From Deltaproteobacteria bacterium UBA6106 (GTDB lineage Bacteria > Desulfobacterota > Syntrophorhabdia > Syntrophorhabdales > Syntrophorhabdaceae), in contig DIWM01000018.1 in the NCBI GenBank assembly GCA_002428485.1, forward strand, positions 1 through 19,223: a DNA stretch of 19,223 bases, written 5' to 3'. The translations under genes and the position numbers were made by a program. Below the pieces are notes generated by a model that ran no database searches, had not been told where the DNA came from, and saw nothing but the letters and a program-made list of their open reading frames with translations. Positions 1 through 7,120 of this stretch are shown here, in pieces (the stretch's first letter is position 1; each line of letters starts with the position of its first letter).

Positions 1-84
1 ATGAACCTTGAGCGGCTAAACCACTTAAAAAACTCTGGGTGTTGTCTGAAAGAACTTGACCATCTCTCTGTATTCCAATGTTAA
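1..84 (+). CDS. 3' end of an upstream gene (partial), product unknown
   Basis: Frame 1 is open from the first base of the window to a TAA at 82-84 (27 codons); the other two forward frames stop within the first dozen bases. The stop overlaps the ATG at 78 of the next gene by 7 bases. This is the tight packing seen across the cluster, and it suggests translational coupling because the next gene has no clear Shine-Dalgarno sequence of its own. The visible peptide ends in HLSVFQC and carries no recognisable motif. From position alone it could be the C-terminus of a glycosyltransferase or sugar enzyme, but this is a guess. The window happens to begin with ATG; whether that is a real start cannot be judged from here. 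Confidence 0.42.
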   Translation: MNLERLNHLKNSGCCLKELDHLSVFQC

Positions 85-695
85 AACGGGTTCTCGACAT
101 TCTCCTTGCACTGGTATTGTTGGTCCTTTCGGCCCTGCCCATGTCACTGATCGCTATTACTATTTTAGTCTCGACGGGACGCCCTGTTTTGTTCCGGCAG
201 ATACGTCCCGGTTATCAAGGCAAGCTTTTTAGCATCATGAAGTTTCGCACCATGAATAATAACCGGGGGCCGGAGGGTGAATTGCTTACCGACGAAGAAC
301 GATTGACGAAACTGGGGAAGGTTCTGAGACGACGCAGCCTCGACGAACTCCCCCAGCTTTTGAATGTCTTTAAGGGGGAACTTAGTTTCGTCGGGCCAAG
401 ACCATTGCTTACCGAGTATTTACCTCTGTACAATAAACATCAGGCGAGGCGGCATGAGGTTAAGCCGGGTATTACGGGTTGGGCTCAGGTCAACGGACGC
501 AACGCTATCACCTGGGAAGAAAAGTTCGATCTTGATGTCTGGTATGTAGACCACCGGAGTCTTAGTCTTGATATGAAGATTCTCTGGCTTACCTTTGTAA
601 AAGTTTTAAAAAGTGAAGGCATATCCGCTAAAGGTTGCGTTACGATGCCGGAGTTCAAAGGCTCTGGAAGATATAAGGAGGGCCATAGTGAATGA
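78..695 (+). CDS. PglC-like initiating sugar-phosphate transferase (bacterial sugar transferase family)
   Basis: Monotopic phosphoglycosyl transferase of 205 aa. Such enzymes transfer a sugar-1-phosphate from a UDP-sugar to undecaprenyl phosphate at the inner membrane, the first committed step of repeat-unit assembly. Residues about 5-30 form the hydrophobic re-entrant/membrane segment. Then come KFRTM (55-59), the catalytic Asp-Glu pair in SLDELPQ (D89-E90), VGPRP (105-109) and KPGITGWAQVNGR (129-141), all hallmarks of the family. The length matches small PglC-type enzymes rather than two-part WbaP/WcaJ proteins, which carry an extra N-terminal membrane domain. Its last 8 bases overlap the PglD-like gene. 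In Campylobacter PglC and PglD act in the same pathway (diNAcBac), so an N-acetylated amino-sugar is a reasonable substrate guess. A second enzyme of this family lies at 18569-19129. Confidence 0.93.
   Translation: MLKRVLDILLALVLLVLSALPMSLIAITILVSTGRPVLFRQIRPGYQGKLFSIMKFRTMNNNRGPEGELLTDEERLTKLGKVLRRRSLDELPQLLNVFKGELSFVGPRPLLTEYLPLYNKHQARRHEVKPGITGWAQVNGRNAITWEEKFDLDVWYVDHRSLSLDMKILWLTFVKVLKSEGISAKGCVTMPEFKGSGRYKEGHSE
675..681 (+). promoter_or_regulatory. Ribosome binding site that decides the pglD-like start
   Basis: A perfect AAGGAGG lies 6 bases upstream of the GTG at 688. It fixes GTG 688 as the start rather than the more upstream in-frame ATG at 613, which lies well inside the preceding gene. 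Confidence 0.8.
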
Positions 696-1353
696 AGAGA
701 TTATTGTCATCGGCGGTGGAGGACATGCCAAGGTTGTTCTGAGCACATTGATCGATTTGAGGATGCGTGTCCAAGGTGTCTATGACGATGACCCACAAAA
801 ATGGGGGAAGGAGTGTTTTGGTGCCAAGATTGTCGGATCTATCTCTGGTCTCGATCCTTTGCTTGAAGGAAATGCGATTATGGCTATAGGTGACAACAAG
901 ATCAGGCATACAGTAGCAAAACGTTTTCTAAAATTGCATTGGGCATCACTTATCCACCCATATGCATTTGTCCATCCCTCTGCTTCGATAGGGGAGGGGA
1001 GTGTTGTTTTCGCCGGGGCTGTGATCCAGGCTGACGTTGTGATCGGCGGGCACTGCATAGTCAATTCCAATGCTACCATTGATCATGATTGCGTATTAGG
1101 CGACTATTCTCATATTGGCCCGGGAGTGTGTCTTGCTGGCGGTGTATCAGTTGGGGAGGGCGCTTTTTTCGGGATTGGTGCGGTTGCCATTATTGGTAGG
1201 GATGTCGGCAAATGGAGTATCATTGGGGCAGGGGGCGTCATAACCGTAGACATTCCTGATTATGTCACAGCAGTTGGCGTGCCTGCCAGAGTGGTGAAAA
1301 GACACGATGAACCGACACGACCTGACGTAGCAATGAAAAGTATATTGGTTTAA
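688..1353 (+). CDS. PglD-like sugar O/N-acyltransferase (left-handed beta-helix)
   Basis: Acyltransferase of the NeuD/PglD family, 221 aa from GTG 688, chosen for the AAGGAGG just upstream and because the first residues lead straight into the nucleotide-binding strand IIVIGGGGHAKVV. The N-terminal Rossmann-like part binds the UDP-sugar (GGGGHAK, about 9-15). From about residue 90 hexapeptide repeats form the left-handed beta-helix that binds acetyl-CoA. H133 in TIDHDC sits where the catalytic His of PglD/NeuD is expected. The C-terminal GVPARVVK motif is typical. It overlaps the PglC-like gene by 8 bases, so the two are probably translated together. Likely role: acetylating an amino group of a UDP-4-amino sugar. 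However, no PglE/DegT-type aminotransferase is in the window, so the amino donor step must be elsewhere, or the substrate may differ. Confidence 0.88.
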   Translation: MNEEIIVIGGGGHAKVVLSTLIDLRMRVQGVYDDDPQKWGKECFGAKIVGSISGLDPLLEGNAIMAIGDNKIRHTVAKRFLKLHWASLIHPYAFVHPSASIGEGSVVFAGAVIQADVVIGGHCIVNSNATIDHDCVLGDYSHIGPGVCLAGGVSVGEGAFFGIGAVAIIGRDVGKWSIIGAGGVITVDIPDYVTAVGVPARVVKRHDEPTRPDVAMKSILV

Positions 1354-1372
1354 AAACAGGACTGTCATCGGC

Positions 1373-2959
1373 ATGAACAAGGTCTATAATATCCTAAAAG
1401 AAAAGATCATAGACGAAGATTCTTTAACGTTGTCTGTTCTTTTGCTTCTTTCGGCTTTGGTTGTTCGGATCTGCGTCCTTTTCCAACCTCAGATAGTCTC
1501 GAATGATTCCATGTTTTATGTCATGCTTGCAAAGGGTATTGTATCGGGGAATTTCGAGCATTTGAGTGGTTTCAGCTTTTTCAGCATCCACCCGTTCTTT
1601 CTTGTTTTGATACAAAAGGCGATACCCGATTGGGAGATAGCGGGAAGACTCGTTTCTGTTTTATTCGGGTCCCTCGCTGTTATCCCTCTTTTCCTCTTGT
1701 TCAAAGCTCTCGTTGGGAATCGGATCGCTTTCGTGGTGGGACTCCTCTACGTTTTCGGTCCGCGCTTCGTAGAGTATTCGACAGACATCCTTAGGGAATC
1801 GACTCTGTGGCTGTTCTCGCTTTCCGCTCTGTATTTCGGGTTGAGAGGGATTGAGCGGAAAAAGGCATTTTACCTAATACCTGCGGGCATTCTTACGGGG
1901 TTGTCTGTTGCGGTAAAAGTAGAAGGTCTGGCGGTCTTCCCTATAATTGTCCTGTGGATGTGTTATGCCCTTATTACGAAAGAGATCCGCCTGAAAAGTG
2001 CCGTTTTCTACATTGCCCTTTTCATATTAACCATACCAATTCTTTGCCTCCCCGGCCTGTTGCTCGTCAATCAGGAATCATGGTCCTGGGTGGTAGGGAG
2101 ATTTATGGAGAAGTTTTCGGTTTTGCTCGCCAGCAGTGATTCACCATTTTCAGTAACGTACGCTCCTGGCGCTTTGAGCAATGTGCCACAGAGTTTGCAG
2201 TCGCCACTTGAACTTGCAAATAAGTATAAATACGTTATATTTCCATTGGAGATCGTATATAAGACGCTGAAATCGATGACGGTGATCCCGGTGTTGCTCC
2301 TTCTTGCCGGTCTTTTCCTGAGAAAGAGCGTTTCGTTTTCGCGAAAGGAAATATACGTGATAATCTGGCTGGCTGTCTTCTTCGTCGTTGGGGTGGGCTA
2401 CATGCGAGGGACTTACTATTTTGGCACGCGTCATGGATTGCTTTTGGGTATCCCGGCATTGGTCTACGCGAGTATCGGGTTTCTTGAACTGAAGAACCGA
2501 TTTATGAAACTGATTGCAAGGCTCAGTGTTTCGCAAGGCAGCATGAAAAGAATTTCTTTTACAATATCCTGTGTTCTCATTTTATTTCTTTTTGCTCAAA
2601 CTCTTATTACATCGAGCAGGGAAGACAAAATGGACCTGAAGGTTGCGGGCATGGAGCTTAAGGAGAGGGGCTATGGAAGATCTGTGATGTTTGTGCAGTC
2701 CGGTCTACAGAGGCTCGCTTTCTATGCCGACTCGGAGTTCGTGGCGATGCCGAATACAATTGATCCGCGTGACATTACAGGTATAATGAAAACCAACCGG
2801 GCATCTATTCTCGTAGTGGATATTAACACAATATCGATGGTTGCGCCCGGCTTCCAGAAGAGCTTTGATGTGCAACAATATGAACAAATTGAGCTTAAAA
2901 AGCGAGCAAAGAAACCGAGCTATCATTTAGTTGTTTATAGGCTCAAGGAACTGCAGTAG
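1373..2959 (+). CDS. GT-C (GT39/PMT-ArnT-like) membrane glycosyltransferase
   Basis: Integral membrane protein of 528 aa with many hydrophobic segments from about residue 18 to 410, then a soluble C-terminal part (about 420-528) ending in a basic tail. The pattern is that of lipid-phosphate-sugar-dependent GT-C glycosyltransferases. A short N-terminal helix leads into TM1, then a first outer loop carrying an acidic residue (D45 in VSNDSMFYVM) before the long loop with HPFF (73-76). RES (141-143) follows TDIL in the region conserved in the GT39/DUF2029-like group. Such enzymes use a polyprenyl-phosphate sugar on the periplasmic side, either adding a side branch or decorating the chain after flipping. 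It begins 19 bases after the acyltransferase, with only a weak Shine-Dalgarno sequence. The exact donor and acceptor cannot be read from sequence. Confidence 0.75.
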   Translation: MNKVYNILKEKIIDEDSLTLSVLLLLSALVVRICVLFQPQIVSNDSMFYVMLAKGIVSGNFEHLSGFSFFSIHPFFLVLIQKAIPDWEIAGRLVSVLFGSLAVIPLFLLFKALVGNRIAFVVGLLYVFGPRFVEYSTDILRESTLWLFSLSALYFGLRGIERKKAFYLIPAGILTGLSVAVKVEGLAVFPIIVLWMCYALITKEIRLKSAVFYIALFILTIPILCLPGLLLVNQESWSWVVGRFMEKFSVLLASSDSPFSVTYAPGALSNVPQSLQSPLELANKYKYVIFPLEIVYKTLKSMTVIPVLLLLAGLFLRKSVSFSRKEIYVIIWLAVFFVVGVGYMRGTYYFGTRHGLLLGIPALVYASIGFLELKNRFMKLIARLSVSQGSMKRISFTISCVLILFLFAQTLITSSREDKMDLKVAGMELKERGYGRSVMFVQSGLQRLAFYADSEFVAMPNTIDPRDITGIMKTNRASILVVDINTISMVAPGFQKSFDVQQYEQIELKKRAKKPSYHLVVYRLKELQ

Positions 2960-2984
2960 GGAAACGAAAATATGTTTGTATTCG

Positions 2985-3013
2985 TTGAATACCACTTCAT
3001 AAATTGATACTTT
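2985..3013 (+). promoter_or_regulatory. Weak sigma70-like promoter candidate
   Basis: In the 79-base gap before the SDR gene, TTGAAT (2985-2990) and TACTTT (3008-3013) are separated by 17 bases. Each matches its consensus hexamer at 4 of 6 positions. The gap is AT-rich. This is only a candidate: the gene may simply be read through from upstream. Confidence 0.2.
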
Positions 3014-3038
3014 TAGCCTTAAGAGCGATGAGAATATC

Positions 3039-3998
3039 ATGGAACGAGAATTGAGAACGGTTGCAATTACCGGGGTAACGGGTTTTATCGGGAGGAATTT
3101 ACTGAAACATCTGGAATTTCGGAACAATGTGGAGATCAGGGCATTGACGTACAACAAGGAATTCGGTGACGAGTCGGGTAAGGGTAACGTAATGCTGATC
3201 AGTGGCGATCTCTTACATCCAGAAACATTCGATAAACTTCTAACAAAGGGTTGTACAGTTGTTAACCTTGCCTATGCCGCCGGGCAGTCGGAGGCAGAAA
3301 ACATGGAGGCTCTGGACAACTTGGGAAAGGCGTGTACAGGAGCAAAGATAAAGAGGCTCATTCATTGCAGCACGGCCGTGGTGGCAGGCAGGGTTTCTGA
3401 AAACATTATCAACGAAAACACATGGTGCAAGCCCATCAGCAGTTATGAAGTCATGAAGCTAGCTATGGAGAAAATGCTCATTGATAAATATAGTGGTCTT
3501 TTTGAGATTGTCATCGTTCGTCCAACAGCGGTGTTTGGTCCAGGAGGTCAGAACATAATGAAAATGGCCGACTCTCTCATGAGGGGAAATCGGGTTATCA
3601 ATTACCTGAAATCATGTTTATTCAATAATCGCAAAATGAATCTAGTGTCTGTTGAAAATGTGGTTGCTGCAATAGAGTTCCTTATTTACTACGAGAAGAC
3701 GAACATGAGTACCGAGAGGTTTATTATTTCTGATGATGAGGATGGATCAAACGAATATCGGAAGGTTGAATTATCACTCATGAGCTATTTTGGGCAGAAG
3801 AATTATTCGATACCCATCATTCCGATACCGCTTAGTATACTTGATCTTCTGCTTAGGCTCGCCGGAAGGACGAATCCTGACCCATCATGCGTTTACAGTT
3901 CCCGGAAATTGATGGATGTTGGATTTAGGAAAACCGTATGTCTTGAAGAGAGCCTGAGGGATTTTGCCGATTGGTATAAATCGAATATAGTAAGATAG
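3039..3998 (+). CDS. NAD(P)-dependent nucleotide-sugar epimerase/dehydratase/reductase (extended SDR)
   Basis: Extended short-chain dehydrogenase, 319 aa. The cofactor loop TGVTGFIG (11-18) starts the Rossmann fold. The Ser/Thr region LIHCSTAVVAG precedes the catalytic YEVMK (Y136, K140). VRPTAVFGPGG is the usual sugar-nucleotide segment. The C-terminal part is divergent. These proteins act on cytoplasmic NDP-sugars as 4-epimerases, 4,6-dehydratases or 4-keto reductases; the family alone does not say which. The gene stands apart, with 79 bases before it and a 1.5 kb gene-free stretch after it, and it reads more AT-rich than the downstream module, which hints at a different origin. The start has only a weak GATGAG-like Shine-Dalgarno sequence. 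Confidence 0.82.
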   Translation: MERELRTVAITGVTGFIGRNLLKHLEFRNNVEIRALTYNKEFGDESGKGNVMLISGDLLHPETFDKLLTKGCTVVNLAYAAGQSEAENMEALDNLGKACTGAKIKRLIHCSTAVVAGRVSENIINENTWCKPISSYEVMKLAMEKMLIDKYSGLFEIVIVRPTAVFGPGGQNIMKMADSLMRGNRVINYLKSCLFNNRKMNLVSVENVVAAIEFLIYYEKTNMSTERFIISDDEDGSNEYRKVELSLMSYFGQKNYSIPIIPIPLSILDLLLRLAGRTNPDPSCVYSSRKLMDVGFRKTVCLEESLRDFADWYKSNIVR

Positions 3999-4210
3999 AA
4001 AATGTTCTCCATAAAACGTATCCTTTCTTGCGCCCCTTTGCAGAGGGGTTCTTGAGATTTTAGTGACGCTAAAGGATAGGTCTTTATTTCTTGGCGTACA
4101 CAAGGTTTGGTTGTAACTCTAGAAGATGGAATTATTGTCAAATGTTGTTGATGACATCTTTTCCGGCATACCCCATTTGTCATCTTAAGTCGCTTGCTTC
4201 TTCTCGTCCT
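3999..4210. other. Non-coding spacer between SDR gene and IS remnant
   Basis: I see no convincing gene here. There is a short inverted repeat CCCCT...AGGGG at about 4035-4050 and another, TTTAG...CTAAA, at about 4058-4072. Neither is followed by a T-run, so neither is a clear rho-independent terminator. A 20-codon frame opens at ATG 4126 but resembles nothing. The stretch may hold scars of genes lost when the adjacent mobile elements rearranged. Confidence 0.4.
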
Positions 4211-4271
4211 GAGAGATGGTCAAGATCTTTTAGACAACCGCCCAGCTGGCTTTATGGTTCGCCACTCCGGT

Positions 4272-4511
4272 TCACACCGCCTCTTTCGCCTTGGGCAGCG
4301 TGGCCCAGTAAACATTATCCGTGGTCCTGTCGTCAAGACCCTGATGGGGCCGCCGCATCTTGTAACGGTCAAAAAACTTTCCGAGCGCCTTTTTCGCACG
4401 GGTGATTGATTCATATGCTTTGAGGTACACCTCTTCGTATTTGACAGTTTTCCAGAGACGCTCGATAAATACGTTGTCCCTCCAGCGGCCCGGACCGTCC
4501 ATAGTCCTGCC
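4272..4511 (-). pseudogene. IS3-family transposase OrfB, C-terminal fragment
   Basis: About 79 residues of the C-terminal part of the DDE transposase (rve integrase core end) of IS3 elements. The run MDGPGRWRDNVFIERLWKTV resembles the (S)MDGxGRxxDNxFxERLWRTVKYE segment of the family, containing the Glu of the DDE triad in ERLW. KAYESITRAKKALGKFFDRY and RRPHQGLDDRTTDNVYW follow, as expected. The N-terminal two thirds, with both catalytic Asp residues, are absent, so it cannot transpose. It is fused in frame behind the IstB fragment and ends at a TGA at 4272-4274. Confidence 0.85.
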
Positions 4512-4673
4512 CTGCTCGCCTCTTTCGATCTCGTCATTGAGCACGAGTTCCAGGAACTCACCGTGGGAGAGCTTTTGTGCTTTCGCATAGGACCCTCTTT
4601 CCGGCAGGGTGGCAAAGATGCCCCCGAGCCTCAGTTTTTTCAGGGTCTGTTTCAGTTCCGTGGTGATCTCCAT
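4512..4673 (-). pseudogene. istB: IS21 helper ATPase IstB, N-terminal fragment
   Basis: About 53 residues starting MEITTELKQTLKKLRLGGIF and running through LSHGEFLELVLNDEIERG, the N-terminal domain of IstB-like ATPases. The ATPase core (Walker A and B) is missing. The istB start codon (complement of 4671-4673) still has AAGGAGG a few bases upstream on the - strand, the normal istA/istB junction, so this part was inherited intact before truncation. The sequence passes straight into the IS3 OrfB fragment at about 4511. Confidence 0.82.
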
Positions 4674-5204
4674 CTCATTCCTCCTTTTTACGAAGTACGC
4701 TGCCGGCCGGGCAAACCGCGAGGGCAACGGCTCCAGACTTCTTTGCTCGGCATCTTCTTTAACAAGGCCTTGCTGTATGATCTCTTTGATCCTGCGCGCA
4801 TTGACGAGTTCGAAGTCGAGGGACCGCTCGCAGGCTCTTTCCACCCTCTCTTTGCCGTACCGTTCCGGCAGCCGCACGAGCTTTTGCGCCTGCCGCAGCT
4901 TTGTCCAGGGGAAGGCCCCGAGAGGAGGAACTCCGCGAAGCCCCCGCGCAGAGGGGCCGATCTGCCCCGCCCTGTCGACATAGTAGGTGCGGCTTCTCAT
5001 AGCATAGGGCGCCTACTCTTTCGGGTAGTCGTTAAAATCGGTTGAACGCTTCCCTCGGGGGACGGCGGGATGGGTCTTGACGAGGTCTCCCTTGTAGTAG
5101 ATACGAAGAAGCCTCGTGTCCTTTCGTACCGACACCTCCTTGCCGACATACCGGGTTGGCACAGAATAGAGGCTGTTTCCGAAGAGTATGTGGTGGTCGG
5201 GATG
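4674..5204 (-). pseudogene. istA: IS21 transposase IstA, C-terminal fragment with in-frame stop
   Basis: The C-terminal third of IstA. HPDHHILFGNSLYSVPTRYV leads into RIYYKGDLVKTHP and TDFNDYPKE. After a TAG stop (complement of 5013-5015) it continues in the same frame with APYAMRSRTYYVDRAGQIG, then KLRQAQKLVRLPERYGKERV and LPSRFARPAAYF. The reading frame is unchanged across the stop, so this is a point nonsense change rather than a frameshift. The N-terminal helix-turn-helix and DDE catalytic core are absent. No separate istA stop remains before istB, so the frame runs through. Confidence 0.85.
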
Positions 5205-5370
5205 GCGAGATGGCCGATCTTGGCGTGGAGTTCCTTGATGTCCGGTTCTTTTTGGGGGGACTTCCTCTTGTCGAAGACATCCGGGGTTTTTTCCAGGAGG
5301 AACTTCTTCCACTCCGTGATCTGGTTGTGGACGTTAGGTCATTGTCCGAATTTATTGTGCCAGCTCTCCA
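5205..5370 (-). pseudogene. IS3-family OrfA, internal fragment
   Basis: On the - strand, one frame reads VHNQITEWKKFLLEKTPDVF then DIKELHAKIGHLAI. This is the helix-turn-helix to leucine-zipper part of IS3-family OrfA (family pattern VHPNQITxWK...LHAKIGxL). Upstream, at 5347-5368, GAGCTGGCACAATAAATTC would encode ELAHKFG if one A were removed, so the fragment also carries small indels, including a lost Pro codon in VH(P)NQI. The reading frame differs from that of the adjoining istA fragment, marking the junction at about 5204. The OrfA start and the element's left end are gone. Confidence 0.72.
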
Positions 5371-5519
5371 GGTGATGGCATACAGATATGTACTTTTGGG
5401 GTACGTCCCTCCCCGGAGCTATCTTGCTTCTTGCATCCATTCTCTTGAATGTGTTGATCATTTTCTTGTTGAGCAAAGTTCTTGTTGCGGCGATAGACAA
5501 AAAAACTGTATCCCCGTAA
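5371..5519 (+). pseudogene. 3' end of a decayed second wzy-like O-antigen polymerase
   Basis: The frame GTGATGGCATAC... gives VMAYRYVLLGYVPPRSY, which lines up with VVAYRYTHFGYVPGRSY near the C-terminus of the intact polymerase at 5554-7077. After that point the match moves to another frame: LLLASILLNVLIIFLLSK against LLFGSLLLNVLMIYFLEK, ending at TAA 5517-5519. Removing one T at 5424/5425 (TATCTTGC to TATCTGC) restores one continuous frame. This is therefore the last ~50 codons of a related polymerase carrying a single-base insertion. Its whole 5' part is missing; it abuts the IS3 orfA fragment at about 5370. The two copies have diverged considerably in DNA, so this is an older paralogue or a replaced allele, not a recent duplication. 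Confidence 0.75.
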
Positions 5520-5553
5520 ATCAGGACATCCTCTTCATAACGGCTCTGTTTAT

Positions 5554-7077
5554 ATGACTTTCAAGAATCTCCGTACTTGCCATTATGTTTATTTTGTAAC
5601 TGCGGGTGTCTTGTCATTTTTTACGCTGATGAATTATCCGGGACAAGGTTTTATATACATCGTTTACACGATCCTCCTCAATGCCCTTTTTGTCCTCGGG
5701 TTCACAAGAGACAGGATATTCTTTGACCTGTTTATCGGTTTATTTCTCTGGCTGGGATTCTGGCTGAAACTGTCTGTCAGAGTTGCATTTTTTGGAGCTG
5801 CTTTTCAGGAGCCGGTTGGTTTATTTAACGGGACTGGTGTTGCCTACGATCATGTTCTGCTTGCCACCTCCTGTGGCGTTGCTGCTCTATTGTGTGCAAG
5901 AATGATTCGATCAAAATTCCTTTTCACATCCCTGAGCTCAAAAAAGGCAATGCCGCATGAGGCAACATTCCGGTTTTATCATCGGTACAGAAACATGATT
6001 CTCATGTGCTTCTTTGCCTTTTTTGCTGCGGTTGGTGTTACAAATCTAGTGCTGGGCGTCTATCAGAGGGGGAGCGTGCCGCGGACCCTATTGCCCTTTG
6101 GCCTCGGCGGCTTATATTCCTGGCTTCTTCTTTTTGGCATGACTACCATTTCGGCGGTCATTTTGGATTGTGAAATGAGATTGAGGAAGAACCCTGTGTT
6201 CGTATCCGTAATCGGTCTGCTAGAATGTTTTTTTTCAAACATCTCAATGCTGAGCAGGGGCATGATCCTGAACGCAGGCGCGCTGTTGATGGGTATGCAT
6301 AGTACCGACAGGGGCCGCCCCGCGCACATGAATCGGAAAAGCAAGGTCTTGATCGTCGTTATATTTGGTCTTTTGTTCATAGTATCCGTTTTTGTCGTCA
6401 ATCATGTTCGCAGGCTTGTTTTTCCCGCCAGCCAGCCTGTTTCGGTGCTTTCTATTGCGGCGCAATCAAGCTCCTGGAAGCCTGCGGTACAAGTACCGTT
6501 CTCGACCGGCATGGCCCTGCCAAAGGCTGTCGCAGATGCCATCACGGATGTCCGCGTCCTTGTTATTGACCGGTGGGTGGGGATAGAAGGGGTTATGGCG
6601 GTCAGCAGTTATTCCGGTCTGGGTTGGGACCTCTGGAAGAGGGCGTGGCAGGAAAAGTACTCACATTCCGGGACAAGCCTGTTCGATGAGCTGATACTGG
6701 AACAGGAATGGAAAGGCATCCCCATGCATAGTCATCATTTCATTAATTTGCCGGGGGCACTGGCTTTTTTCTATTATCCCGGCTCTTATCCTTTCCTCTT
6801 TGCCTGCATGGTCGTACTGGGGTTAGTCGGGGCAGGAATAGAGTTTTTTGTTTACAAGTTCAGCGGTGCCAATATCATACTGTGCTCACTTCTGGCGCAG
6901 GTTGTTGCCTACAGGTATACCCATTTCGGGTATGTTCCCGGTCGGAGCTACCTGCTTTTCGGATCTCTTCTACTCAATGTCCTGATGATCTATTTCTTGG
7001 AGAAGCTTTTGAGGAAGTTAACAAATACGCGACAACGCGACGATAAGTTACCCGCAGTTGTCGGAAGAGGTCAATAA
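5554..7077 (+). CDS. Wzy-like O-antigen/exopolysaccharide polymerase
   Basis: Polytopic membrane protein of 507 aa with about 11-13 hydrophobic segments. It has two larger polar loops: one around 235-260 (SNISMLSRGMILNAG) and a big one about 300-400 that contains RWVGIEGVMAVSSYSG and HSHHFINLPGALAFFYYPGS. This layout, with an Arg-rich loop and a His-containing loop late in the protein, is what Wzy-type polymerases show. Sequence similarity across Wzy proteins is low, so the call rests on topology, loop pattern and context. Wzy joins flipped repeat units at the periplasmic face. It begins 34 bases after the decayed wzy fragment, and no clear Shine-Dalgarno sequence is seen before ATG 5554. It could also be a polysaccharide ligase or another O-antigen membrane protein, but polymerase is the best fit. 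Confidence 0.68.
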   Translation: MTFKNLRTCHYVYFVTAGVLSFFTLMNYPGQGFIYIVYTILLNALFVLGFTRDRIFFDLFIGLFLWLGFWLKLSVRVAFFGAAFQEPVGLFNGTGVAYDHVLLATSCGVAALLCARMIRSKFLFTSLSSKKAMPHEATFRFYHRYRNMILMCFFAFFAAVGVTNLVLGVYQRGSVPRTLLPFGLGGLYSWLLLFGMTTISAVILDCEMRLRKNPVFVSVIGLLECFFSNISMLSRGMILNAGALLMGMHSTDRGRPAHMNRKSKVLIVVIFGLLFIVSVFVVNHVRRLVFPASQPVSVLSIAAQSSSWKPAVQVPFSTGMALPKAVADAITDVRVLVIDRWVGIEGVMAVSSYSGLGWDLWKRAWQEKYSHSGTSLFDELILEQEWKGIPMHSHHFINLPGALAFFYYPGSYPFLFACMVVLGLVGAGIEFFVYKFSGANIILCSLLAQVVAYRYTHFGYVPGRSYLLFGSLLLNVLMIYFLEKLLRKLTNTRQRDDKLPAVVGRGQ

Positions 7078-7120
7078 TTCGTAGACGCATCTACGTGACC
7101 GAAATTGAAGAAATTGTACT

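Larger units (their letters stand above)
4211..5370 (-). mobile_element. Composite IS remnant: IS3-family element containing an IS21-family remnant
   Basis: Read on the - strand, this block is an ordered mosaic: IS3-type orfA fragment (5370-5205), IS21 istA C-terminal part (5204-4674), istB N-terminal part (4673-4512), then IS3-type orfB C-terminal part (4511-4272) and the IS3 right-end tail. The tail after the orfB stop ends near 4211 with sequence containing TGTCTAAAAGATCTTGACCA and finishing in CA, as IS3-family ends (5'-TG...CA-3') do. The left IS3 end and both IS21 ends are missing, so the block is dead. Both elements point the same way. Inference: an IS21 element entered an IS3 copy, and deletions then fused the parts inside coding sequence. 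Confidence 0.72.

Noticed and set aside
613..687. Upstream start (ATG 613) for the PglD-like gene
   Set aside because: It would add 25 residues coded inside the PglC-like gene with no family match, while GTG 688 has a perfect AAGGAGG and begins at the conserved IIVIGGGGHAK.
2150..2536. A 128-residue - strand open frame
   Set aside because: It lies wholly inside the GT-C glycosyltransferase gene, and its basic, low-complexity composition is typical of antisense frames.
4035..4050. CCCCT...AGGGG inverted repeat as a terminator for the SDR gene at 3039-3998
   Set aside because: The stem is only about 5 base pairs and no T-run follows, so it does not meet the pattern of a rho-independent terminator.
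4272..5000. A single intact 242-residue transposase gene on the - strand
   Set aside because: Its parts belong to two unrelated IS families (IS21 IstA/IstB and IS3 OrfB) and none contains a complete catalytic core, so it is a chance-open mosaic, not a working gene.
4563..5045. A 160-residue + strand open frame
   Set aside because: It is antisense to the clear IstA/IstB remnant and resembles nothing in its own sense.
5156..5557. A 133-residue + strand open frame
   Set aside because: Its first part is antisense to the IS remnants and only its end contains polymerase-like sequence, in a frame that breaks. It is a shadow plus the wzy fossil.
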